The notes under the pieces are model-generated. The model saw only the letters and a program-made list of their open reading frames with translations. It was not told where the DNA came from and made no database searches. From the NCBI GenBank assembly GCA_017562135.1, contig QEYB01000952.1, forward strand, positions 310,001 to 374,000: DNA of 64,000 nt, given 5' to 3'. This document shows, in pieces, positions 49,396 to 59,646 of the stretch. Every line of letters begins with the position of its first letter. Within the stretch, counting starts at the first letter, position 1. The position numbers and the translations under genes are program-made. Source of the DNA: Dipylidium caninum (Eukaryota; Platyhelminthes; Cestoda; Cyclophyllidea; Dipylidiidae).

Positions 49396-50700
49396 ATGGA
49401 GATGCTTAAGGATAGGGTTTATATGCCAATTTATGCTGATCGAAAGGTGGCATACAAAAGAGTGAAAGTATCTATCATAGGTTGTGGCCGTGAAGGGATG
49501 GCAACTGCATTTTGCATATTGACCAAAGTAACGGTATTATTGTTTATAGCATTCAGGGTATAGCTACGGAACTGGCGCTTATTGATTTAAATGAGGAAAT
49601 GATTGAAGCAGAAGTAAAAGATTTACAAGGTGCCGCAGAATACTACCCCGGATGCTTAATATACGGAGGAGCAAGTGGGCCACAACCTCACTATTTACAG
49701 TAGACTATAAATTGGTTTCAAATTCGACGATCATAATTATGTGTGAAAGAATCCCTCCTATGGATGGCGAAAGTAAACTGGATCATGCTCAGCGAAGCCT
49801 AGATGTTTTCAAAAGTTGGGTGTTCTTAGATAACTAGACTTTAGGAATAATGCCACATATTGTTGAAAGTAGCCCCAAAAGCATAGTTATTGTGATTTCC
49901 GAACCAGGTAAAATCGTCAAATATAACTTGCTAGTTGATTTAATGTGCTACTTTGCGTGGCGTCTTAGCGGATTCGAGAAAAATAGAGTATTTGGAGTTG
50001 GAACAATTCTGGAATCTGCTGCATTCCGAGTTGGAATCAGTCAAAAGTTAAATGTCAACCCCAACACTATTCGTGGCCACATACTAGGGGAACATGGCGA
50101 ACGAGGAGGTACCGTCCACTTTTAAAACTCACACCCCTTAAGTCCCAATATTTAGCTCAGTAGCGTGCGGCGGACTTAAACTGAGAAGTGTATATCCCGC
50201 CTTCGGAACAGACAAGGATACCGAAGGATACAACAAAATTCCAGAAACTATAAACTCCAAGTTCGCAAACTTTACTCGTCATTACAACCTAGTAACCAAT
50301 TTATCAAGAACATGAAAGTTAATAACTCTTGGTCTATTGGTTTAATAACTTGTCATATATGTGAGACCATTTTGAACGATGCTAACACCGTTATACCACT
50401 TTCCACACATGCCAAGGTATAGTCACTTTCCTGTAGACAACCGTCTAGCACGATGGCCTACTCAAGGTGAGCGGTAAGCAAGTCAAATACGACAATAACA
50501 ACCAGTGTTTACTTTCCATGATGTCATGCTTTTAGAACCTACCGGGAATTGACAAAGATATCTTCCTAAGTTTGCCTTGCATGGTAAACGCCAACGGGAT
50601 ACGAGGGGTAATGTTTGAAAGCATAGAGAACGAAGAGAAAGAGCAGCTGTACGCATCTGCTAAGGAACTGGAACAACTTATTTTGAGCATAAACTGGTGA
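49396..50700 (+). CDS. Divergent L-lactate dehydrogenase-like protein with very short introns
   Basis: The fold is that of NAD-dependent lactate dehydrogenase. Eight exons join in phase to about 329 aa (human LDHA 332): 49396-49527, 49557-49674, 49701-49814, 49845-49907, 49935-50108, 50161-50260, 50293-50416 and 50536-50700. The N-terminus MEMLKDRVY resembles LDH. The Rossmann motif is IIGCGREGMA, then LALIDLNEEM and VKDLQGA. ISEPVDLMCYFAWRLSGF aligns with the LDH 'SNPVD...AWKISGF' segment. The catalytic His is kept in LGEHGE, followed by FGTDKD, SWSIGL and FLSLPCMVNANGI near the C-terminus. Several substrate-binding residues differ: the loop Arg is Lys (GESK), Asn of SNPVD is Glu, the Asp and Arg of the 'DSARFR' segment become Glu and Ala (ESAAFR), and Thr before SW is Asn. 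A short block after GEHG (the 'VPVWSG' strand in LDH) is missing. It may be a pseudoenzyme or use another substrate. The stop lies 242 bases before the PES1 stop on the opposite strand. Confidence 0.85.
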
Positions 50701-50942
50701 ATCAAAAGACGCATAATTATAGTGCACAGAAGTATATTAGTAATACGTGTTATCCACAAAAAATGTTCTGGAACTAATAATCTCATTTCTCCTGAGACCG
50801 TCTACTCCTGAAACGAGAATAGATTTTTTATCGCATAGGGATAATTTCGAACAAACTTTCTCGTAAAAATTTGTTGAAATTCAATACATCAAAAGGAATT
50901 CTGAGAAAATTTTAAGAACTAGATTAAACCACTACCTAAAAA

Positions 50943-53541
50943 TCAGATGTGCTCAACTATTAGCCTAAAATTAGGAGTGCAAACAACAATAAGCATAGTT
51001 GTGAAAACGAACTCGATAATCTTCCGCCGTCGTGCCAATAGCCGCATTTCCTTGTCCGCGGTCTTTCGCGCATGAACCATCTTTCTATACAAGTTTTTGT
51101 GCCGTTTAGGGAGCATCATTTCACGCAATTTGCGTTGAGCATTTTCCTCGGCTCGTTCGGCCATCTTAACGACCAATTCATTGATTTCTTTACCGGGTTT
51201 CACCACAGCTTTCTTTCCTACAGTTCGAATAATTACAATATGAGATACTGCCACAAGTGTAACATAGTGATGTTTTGCAGTTGGAATCAGGCCATATTCT
51301 AAACCATTACGCTTTTGGACAATTTAATATGCCTGAAAATGCTAGCCTAGACCAACTCAAAAATGTGCTCGAAGGAATAACCACCAGCTAAACCTGAAAT
51401 TAGAGCAATTTTTATGACTTTCATAAAAAAGAGCACATTATATCACCTTTCTTGAGAGCTCTAGCAATGTTGCACTTTGGTCGTTTATTCGCAGTTGAGC
51501 CCTTTATGTTTTCCCCAGTCTTCGTTTCCTTTATTGCCATTTCCTCCTGTTCTCTGTTTTCTTCTTCCTGTTTTCGTTTCGTGCGGCCAATAGTGGATTC
51601 TGCAGTTTGAGAAGCGGCTACAGCAGCGCCGCGCACTTCCGCGAGGGAAACCAAACCAGCTAGGTAATTTAATTCGGGTGGCCGATAAAGCGCAGATCCC
51701 GCACCGAAACCAGGCGCAGCGCTCACTTTTGCTGCTCGCTTCAGCGCATCTACCATAGCCATGCTCGGATCCGCATTAACCTCACTGGCGAAAGGTGATA
51801 GATGTGGAGGCAACGAGGCCGAAGGCAAGTAATCTTGCGTTGGCAAAAGACGAACTGCATTTAGACTGTCAAACACCCACTGAGGCTGAACATAGGCTCT
51901 GCATAAAAGACGGAGTCAAATAATGGGGAAACTAGTAATTCATCTATTATGAATGAGAAAAGCCTTTGTAAGCGAACCGAGTAAGTCGTAATGTCTGCAA
52001 TCATGACCTAAATTCAAAGTTACATAAACACAACGTTCATGTTATTCCTTATTATATGGGTCGCAACACATCTAGTTTATTACATGATCACACTTCCAGC
52101 ATCGAGGTCTTCACGAATATTAAACAATCAGAGACGTACCGAGTTGCCCTCATTTGTTTCATTGGTCTGTCCACAACTTGATAATCTATATAGTCGTCAT
52201 CTTCAGTATATGTGGCGCCTGGACCTGAAATAGTATCCCAACTGCAATCCCCGCCACAGGAACGGATGATTACTGTGAGAACATCTTTAGGTACCTCACG
52301 ATTGAGGAAAAAGCGCTGTTTTCAAAGAGATGTTTGATGCTTTGAATCCTAAGTTGCTTGTTAACAGCCGCTGAGATAGAATCATCAATTGTCTAGAAAG
52401 TTCGTGAAAAAATACTGTGCTAAAACTATTTGTGAACCAACCAAAACATTCAACATAAATAATAACGCCAGTTACCTGAAGTTCTGATAATTCGTTCAAC
52501 TGGTCGGAATCAATGTCCTCTTCTGACAACCGCTTTATGGGTACCGAAAAAGAAGCAAGGAACTTGTAGGACTAGAGCACCAAAAATTCAATTACCTCAA
52601 ACTGTGCCTTTTCTGGTGAGCAGTAGGCGGAAAATGTGTTGTTAATACCCTCGGCCTTCAATTTTGGAGGATACAAAAGACCAGCTTGTTTATAGAGACT
52701 AAGAATTAACGTAACAACTAAAATTTAACATACTTGCATAGCAGAGAACCAACTAACGTGACATCGAACTCGACACAAGTCGCCAGGAGACGATAATCAA
52801 CGTCCGTTGGAACATGTGTGGCAGCCTGATGCGGAATTACCCAAACCACTGGGACTTCATCAATTGCAGCTTCAAGGAAAAAGCCCTTAATACTAATGAA
52901 AGCCTAAAATGTTTATCAGTAAACATCGAAAATTTCAAACCTTTCGGATGCACTTCATGGCGATAATGTAGTGTAAAAATTCAACAGAGAATCTGCGGCA
53001 CAATGAAATTAGAGCAGGGTGGAATTGTGTTAAGCGTGGCAGTCGTGAGAACAGAAAGATAAGATTAAGACTATCAGTCAAATCCCGAAGAGCGTCATTG
53101 CGCGTTGGATATCGTTCCCGCACCAGCTGGTGAAGGGTGTAACTGGGTTTATTCATTCTCAGTCTATACTGCTTATCTACGTCAAGTTTCTCACGAGCTT
53201 TCTTTAAACGTCTTTGGTGAGTGCGGAGTTTTCGAAAGACTTCAATCAAGGGCTCCCTTGCCAGAAATGCAATATCTTTGGAGTGAAAATATATTCGGGG
53301 TTGAGAATTGCCGCGACCGGCTTTATTTTTGTTCTTCGGTTCGACTGGATAAATGCCTTTTAGAATGCATATACGTCTGCAAATTGATTATAAATTGTTT
53401 ACCTACCGAAAATTAGATAGACCCAACTGCAGTTTGCGCATTGCCTGTTTCTGACTAAGGTACGCCACGGCCGACCCTTTCTCGTTCTGAAATATCGTGT
53501 TACAAGAATAGCAGTAAGCGCACCTTCTTTTGACGACGCAT
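50943..53541 (-). CDS. PES1: Pescadillo homologue (PES1)
   Basis: Nucleolar protein of the PeBoW complex, needed for 60S ribosomal subunit assembly. The start exon is MRRQKK (ATG at 53539-53541). A 37-nt intron leads to [20 protein letters not shown], then a 30-nt intron to [19 protein letters not shown]. The pescadillo N-terminal domain continues with [16 protein letters not shown] and [18 protein letters not shown], and with [15 protein letters not shown] near 52.8 kb. [16 protein letters not shown] follows near 52.65 kb. The BRCT region spans about 52.3-51.85 kb, with FFLNREVP and YQVVDRP, and ends at [17 protein letters not shown] and SLPPHLSPF. The C-terminus is basic ([18 protein letters not shown]). 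A likely last intron uses the AG near 50965, giving the ending IIELIVEHI. No frame breaks were noticed, though I did not verify every junction. Confidence 0.88.
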
Positions 53542-54325
53542 CTTGGACCTGTGCCGCACGACCACCACGCTCTGGTCGCTTAAATATGCCTCCTTACAAA
53601 CGAGTTGACCAAACAACGTGGGGGTTTTTATCCAAATTTAATAAAACAATAGACTCTAGCTCTACCTTTATTTGCTGTTAGAGCAATAATTGGGAATTAA
53701 TTTAATTGTGCATTGATTGGGGTTTTAATAGCCATTATTGTTTAATGTTACCAGAGTTTCACAATTATCATAAGTAGTTTATTGTTTAAGTTTGAGGAAA
53801 TCCACTCTCATATTCCTCTCAAAGAAACCTATGTGGATTTAATTTAAACGCTTGACATTGTGTAAGATAATATGCGAACATTAGACATATCACCCTCTTT
53901 TACCGCCGCTGTATTTTGATACCATCTGACCTACAGAAACGCAATCGATCTGTCAACCTCTAACCGGCAATCGAGAGTAGAAAGCCCACGCTCAAGACTA
54001 AGGGCAGGCTCAGTCAGCCTACGGCACTAGTCGCGGATGCATACAAGTGTGTTTGTTTTGCGACCCTATCCATCGTTGAGCCCACCGTAATCACAGTTTC
54101 GGTATTGCAGTTGTCCATATTTCACGCGTCGTAAATGAAAAGATATCCAATAGATTCTCTTTTTCACGCTATGGCATCTGTGAACTTTTAAGCTCGTCTA
54201 CCCGCGATGTCTCCAAGCTTAGATGTGAGTACACGCCTCTGATGGCTTGGTGCACCAACATTTTGCCTATGCACCTGTAACGCACGTCTGATAGGTGAGG
54301 AACTAAAATGAAGGAGATCTTTAAG
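53542..54325. other. PES1 upstream region
   Basis: AT-rich DNA upstream of the pescadillo start; the PES1 promoter is presumably here. No coding signal seen. Confidence 0.35.
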
Positions 54326-54520
54326 TCAATTTAATGGAGAATTTGGCCCATGATATTTGGTGAGGAAGTTGAATAACTCCTCAATATCAAGATTCCCATC
54401 ACCGTCTTTTTCGTTTCGAGTGACGAAGGCCTCCAACTCCAACCCTGCCGCCGTTGCCGATGTCCAATGACTAAAGCAGCTTCAAGACTTCTTCACGACT
54501 AAGTGAGAGTTATGAAAAGG
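54326..54520 (-). pseudogene. Isolated EF-hand fragment (gene remnant or last exon)
   Basis: After an AG acceptor near 54521 the minus strand reads SREEVLKLL. One base of frame shift follows at a T run, then LEAFVTRNEKDGDGNLDIEE and LFNFLTKYHG, with a stop at 54326-54328. The second piece is a good EF-hand loop (K-D-G-D-G-N-L-D-I-E-E). It looks like the C-terminal half of a calmodulin-like or tegumental EF-hand protein. No first half was found upstream, so it is either a remnant or the last exon of a gene I could not complete. Confidence 0.4.
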
Positions 54521-55161
54521 TCTCGGGATCTTAAATCGTTCACATGCGGTCTTATATAACCAGGTAGTGACCAAGGTCCTCTAACAAACAATCAATGTTA
54601 TTTGGGGGTTCACTCAGGTGTGGATTCTCCATGCCTGGCACACGTCCCGGGACATAGTGTTTGTGACGAGTGTCTACATTGTCCTATACACAAATACCTC
54701 TTCTAGTGAGCCTGGAACATTCGTTACAAGTGTTTACACAACGACAACAGATGGATTTCAGTTGAACTTGGCAAACAGTAAAAGGAAAATAGGTAATGCC
54801 CCAAGCACAGCCCAAGTGATTCTGTAGTACAGTACGGTTGGGCAGTAGATGATGAAAAAAGTCAGGAATGTTTTAGCTACGTCATATGTTAACAGCAGAC
54901 TGAATCAAGCCTGACAACTTATTTCTACCTAGTTTTCGTGAAATAAAGGTGATTTTGCTGTGTGGAATAACAAAGACCTTAAATTCCTCATGGCCTCTCA
55001 AGAATGCGTTTTCAATGTTGAACTAATTTTGCTCCTATTTTCGGTCTAGACAAGCGACAACTCAGGGAAAATGGGAAGGGGTGGTGCTAATTGTTCCATT
55101 GACCATTTGGCTGCGTCCAAAAAATAGGGCCTCCTATTAAAAGAAGTTTTTTTTAAAGGTG
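54521..55161. other. Intergenic, no gene recognised
   Basis: No convincing exon. The plus frame at 54618-54827 has no family features. Confidence 0.3.
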
Positions 55162-55932
55162 TTACAGATTCTTAAGTACATTGTCGACTGTTCTGTCCTC
55201 AAAGTAATAGTCACATAGTATTAAGGGATTGTCAATATAGCCTATCGAGTAATCCATGTACAATTCAATTGAATATGACTGTTCAACAGGTCTGCCATCC
55301 ACTAAATCTGTCAACTTAATATCATCCTCTAGCGCCTCCTCACATTCGGCACTTTGATAGACCTTAATATTTCGTGAAGGCCAGTCAAATTCCGATTTCA
55401 CATGATGGATGACTTGTCGGATTGTTGAATCCCTGGTTAACGAAAACTGCATATTCAGGGGATTGTATGGGATGGATCCGTTTATTGTATAAAGCGTGAC
55501 AGTAATGTACGGTGACTGAATAAGTCCGACACTCAGATCACAGGTCTGTACATGACCGCCTTTTATGCTTTCCACGAGATCTAAAATATTGCTGAAGGAG
55601 AAAGTTCTGTCGCCAAAGTGAGTGATAATCGTGTAGAGAACGTGATGTTCCACGTCATTCAGGGCAGATCCGCAATCCTTTAATATGTCGAATGCATACT
55701 CGGGCCCGAAGGTTTTTCCCAACTGAAATAGTGTGCACTGAATGGCTTGTCCGCGCAGCGAAAACCACCCCCTGAATCTTTGCAAAAGCTCAAACACTTG
55801 TGCCTTATCCTGCATATACGCCTCTACCAGGGTCTCCGAGACTGGGAGGCGTCCGGCACGATCTCTCGTGGTGCTCTCAGATAAATCTACCTCCCCGATC
55901 GGCCTCTGACTTGTCTCATTCATTTTGTGCAT
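55162..55932 (-). CDS. Intronless hypothetical protein (256 aa)
   Basis: A single uninterrupted frame of 256 codons, long for this AT-rich window, so probably a real gene. The start is MHKMNETS (an internal Met three codons later is equally likely). The N-terminal half is helical (AYMQDKAQVFELLQRFRGWF, FGPEYAFDILKDCGSALND). The C-terminal half alternates short strands and acidic turns (YITVTLYTINGSIPYNPL, STIRQVIHHVKSEF, IKVYQSAECEEALEDDIKL), which suggests a ubiquitin-like beta-grasp fold. There is no signal peptide or membrane segment. I do not recognise the family. Lack of introns could mean retrocopy origin. Confidence 0.6.
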   Translation of the reverse strand: MHKMNETSQRPIGEVDLSESTTRDRAGRLPVSETLVEAYMQDKAQVFELLQRFRGWFSLRGQAIQCTLFQLGKTFGPEYAFDILKDCGSALNDVEHHVLYTIITHFGDRTFSFSNILDLVESIKGGHVQTCDLSVGLIQSPYITVTLYTINGSIPYNPLNMQFSLTRDSTIRQVIHHVKSEFDWPSRNIKVYQSAECEEALEDDIKLTDLVDGRPVEQSYSIELYMDYSIGYIDNPLILCDYYFEDRTVDNVLKNL

Positions 55933-57888
55933 GACATCAATCCAGCAGATCGATTAAGAAATTAAAGTGACGTTCAACGTCGGTTTTGTCGCTCGATGGA
56001 TCCTCTCTGACTTAACTAAATTTATGTTGTCTAAGACAGGGAAGATAATAAATGGCAGGAGAACAAGTTGACAGAGGCCACGGGCTAAGTTGAGGGTCGA
56101 CGGAGAGGATACTGAAAGCACACAGTCGTTATGGTAAAACCAAAATCAGACCGATAATTAAAGAATAAATGAGTGTGAGGGTTTCAATTTTACTACTTTT
56201 CTGTTTGTATTCCTTTGGCCCAAACTAAGTTTATCATTGCTAATGCGGTGGGAATTGAGGCTATATTTGTAGACCAAAACGGGCCATATAATTAAAGCCC
56301 TTTTTACAACATCGAGACTTGTTCAAAGTGAACGAATGGCTCCAGACGCTACACCTAGTGTGGAGCCAAAGGGTACTCGCAAAATAACAAACTATTGCCA
56401 ACAAAGTGAGAACCACAGTTTGTTCGGTTTCGGCCTTCCTGTGGAAGGCTTGGAAATTTCTCCGTCAGATCTATCACTGCATCGGATCAGCTCACATTTT
56501 TGGGGTTAAAACTTGAGCATATGAAAGATATCACAATTGTAATGGCATCTTCAGCCAACTTTTTAACGCCCCTCAGTATTCCTTCACTTATCTCTTTTGA
56601 TGAATTTATAACAGTATCGTGCGCACTATCAGAGTAATCCCTGAAAGGTCCACGAATCAAATGTACGATGGTATGCACACTGAGGTGGAATATTTTGCTT
56701 CCAGTGGGCTTCAAGTAAGTCAAACTTCTCCTTTAACTCTAAATACAGACAGATTATTCGATTTTCAGACTCATCCTACAACATTGGTAGCACTAAGGCT
56801 TAGAGGGGGTGCAAGCAGAGCTGAAAATGTGGCCAAACTAAAATAATCCAATCTTCATACAGATTTTTTTTCTGCTTCAACTGCCTACTGTCAAATTCAC
56901 CAGGAGAAAAATGCGCATTAGAGACCCTAAATACGGTGACAATTTAAGAAATGGGCTTGAAAACAGTCGGGCATTTGACAGTCCTTGCATATGGACTGTT
57001 CAACTAAAGGAGATGGCTGAATATACTAGAATTCTGACGATGCCTTACGGAATCTGAACAACTGCTCTCTATAGATTCGGGTATGACCCAATGGTAAAAA
57101 AGGTAAAGGTATATGTTAATAAAGTCGACGTCTATTCTGCAGACTATGACAGTTTATGTCACATTAAGGCCAAAAATGCTTTTTTCCAGAAGGGAAATTT
57201 GTTTTAGGCTCACTCGCTTCGTTAGGCAAGGGACTTCTATCCTAGAGCAAAAGTGCGTTTATATTTGTTCTTTTATGAAACCACAAGTCAGTTTCACCGT
57301 CTCCACAAGATTCTGGTTCCAGAGTATTTCATCTCGGCAAAGTTATTTCGGGTGGGAATAATATATTCAACGATATGAGTTCGTGTGGTCACAGGGTACA
57401 TTTAACGATTGCACTTTAAAGGTAATTTGTCTGGTTAGATGAGCTTCTCCAAAGTTAATCAATGAGATCCCATCGTTTCAAATGCTACACAAGGGTTACG
57501 TTTTAAGCATATCTATGCGGTTAATATGCTGGGTAACTCATAAGGAGGCGAGTAACATTATGAGGTTGTACCTCCTTGCGCCAGATGACCTCCCGTTGTT
57601 ATAACATAAAACATTATTTTGTACCACCGGTCTATTTTGGTTTGCTAAGGAATAACAGCACCGATTATGGGCAAATGTCTTCCATTCAGGGAAATTGTTG
57701 AGAAACAAAAAAATTAAATATGAATCACAAATCAGGTTCTAAGCGATTTATGTCCCTTATGTGAAAGATCAACGTTACAAACCATCGTGTTATACAGAAT
57801 CGATACAGCAGCACTTTTTTGACGCGTTGTAGATTTACCAATCCTTTGAATTTGGCGAACGAGGTCGCGAGCCGTCGTTTGTGTGCAC
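55933..57888. other. Intergenic with one candidate minus-strand exon
   Basis: About 2 kb with no assigned gene. On the minus strand, 56487-56720 reads as a plausible amphipathic coding block (RGPFRDYSDSAHDTVINSSK, EISEGILRGVKKLAEDAI). It ends in a stop and I do not recognise it. The part near 57.7-57.88 kb should hold the promoter of the TRUB2-like gene. Confidence 0.3.
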
Positions 57889-59292
57889 ATGGTTAGAAGA
57901 GTTGAGCTTTTTCGATGCTTACAAGGGATTATATCTATATTCAAACCTCCCAATCAGGATATCTCGAAATTTCGAAGACGTGTTGCAAATAAAATCACGA
58001 ACGGTTTGTATGCATTTCCTGTATATTTCAAGAGCTTAATGCCCTTCCTTGGGAAACGGAACGCATTCGTACAACAGTTTTGCCGAAAGGCGATATAACT
58101 TCCCTACCATCAGTTTCTACTGATATCGATATTGTTGATAATCCCTTAGGTATATATTAATTTGATATATCTGATTCTTCTAGTTATCGGGAGGCGGTTC
58201 GTCCCTAGTGATATCATTCTTAACCTCGTTGATCCGTTGCCCGAATTTGCATCGGGTATCCAGTTGATGGGAATAGGAGAAATAGGTGCTTATGATCATG
58301 TGGATACTCTGTACAAGCAGCGTTTTCCAAAATCCTATCATATCTCTGGAATGTTTGGCCAAGCGTCTTCTACCGGTTTAGCTACGGGGTCTGTGATGTA
58401 TCGTTCACCCTGGCGTAAGAGTATAATTACTTTTGGAAGGTTAATTAGTACTTATTGTGATTACATACGTATCGAGATCTCGCATATCCGATCCTACTTA
58501 GCCATAATAATATCCAGCTTTCTTTACCAAAGTTTAGGTCATATAACACGACCCAAACTGGACCGTGTCCTCGCTTCGCTTGAGTTTAAGGCCCGCGCTG
58601 CTTCCCTTCTTCAGGCGGGATTGGTGCCGAATACACAGAAGGCTTACGAGGCTCTCAGCGATCCTAATCGCATAACTACGCCTTTGAAACCTCTGGCCGA
58701 ACCTTGTGAATCCTTACCCCCTGATCACGTTACTGCTTACTGGGATAGAAGACCAGAACCCACACAACCGCACTCACTACGAGCCAGGCCAGATCTAAGT
58801 TCTGTCTCTCAGCTTCCACCCTCACTGCAAGCGATTCGTTGTATCGCTTTCGAGCCTCCATTCTTCACGTTAGGTAGGGATGCATTGTACTTGTCGGCAA
58901 CCCCGGTAGGAAGTAATGTCGCCGTAATATCCCCACTCCTTGTAGAGATTCAGGTGTTGTATGAAACGGACGAGTTTTTGACCGATCTTATTGGTAACAT
59001 TGGAGCCTCATTACGCTCCAGTTGTGTGCTTTCAACTGCTCGACGTATTCGACACGGTCCCCTTACTGTCCGCGACACCCTCCTGTTGAAAGAATGTGTC
59101 ATCCCACGATCTGTCTACGAAACATTTGTCAGCCTCCACTCCCAGCGTTCCGAGACGGACTTCGACGATGAAGATAGTTGCAGAAAATATATCCTTTCGA
59201 GGCTGGTCAACAGTGGGACTAATCTCTTCTCCAACTTGGTTAATTGTACTCTAGATAAGCTCGAGGAAGTCATTTCGTCTAAAAAGGAGTGA
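57889..59292 (+). CDS. TRUB2: TRUB2-type pseudouridine synthase
   Basis: TruB-family enzymes convert uridine to pseudouridine; vertebrate TRUB2 acts on mitochondrial mRNA. Four exons join in phase to 405 aa: 57889-58003, 58033-58149, 58184-58414 and 58538-59292, with introns of 29, 34 and 123 nt. The N-terminus has CLQGIISIFKPPNQDISK, like TRUB2 'CLNGVIAVYKPPG'. NPLVIGRRF matches TRUB2 'HPLVQGPRF'. KSYHISGMFGQAS matches the 'KDYTVRGLLGKAT' segment. RHITRPKLDRVLASLE then follows, and NTQKAYEAL matches 'KTQEAYEM'. The C-terminal part keeps LLVEIQVLYETDEFLTDLI and a late ARRIRHGPLTV ('VRRTRDGFFTL'). The catalytic segment 'LDxxAxG' reads VDPLPEFASG here, so the catalytic Asp is replaced or displaced (see findings). 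No clear mitochondrial targeting signal precedes the domain. Confidence 0.78.
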
Positions 59293-59646
59293 TTCCTTAA
59301 TATTATGCTTGTACGTTTGCTGTAATTAAAAGTACGACTTCTTAAAGTCACTTGAAAGCCTTCTTCCTTCTGCTAAAGAGTTCCCTAGAGTTGTGGATAT
59401 AAGAAGTGCAAATTAGTCTATTGTTGGTCAGGGCGGTTTGAAGGAGCGGGAACATCACAGCTAAATTGTTACTTTAATGAAAATAATAATAGGAGCTGTG
59501 TGTGTGTGAGTATGGGGAGGGGTTGAACCGGATGGTCTGGGGACGAGTTGGTTGGTGTGTTGGGAGAAGGGCATAAGAACAGTAAAATAACAATAAGAGC
59601 GGAGGTGGAGCCGTAGCCAGACATGGTGACGACTGTGATAGGTGAA

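Noticed and set aside
50292..50308. A 17-nt GT-AG intron in the LDH-like gene
   Set aside because: It keeps phase, but a 32-nt intron at 50261-50292 also keeps phase and restores the exact spacing of LDH (27 residues between TDKD and SW), so the longer one is preferred.
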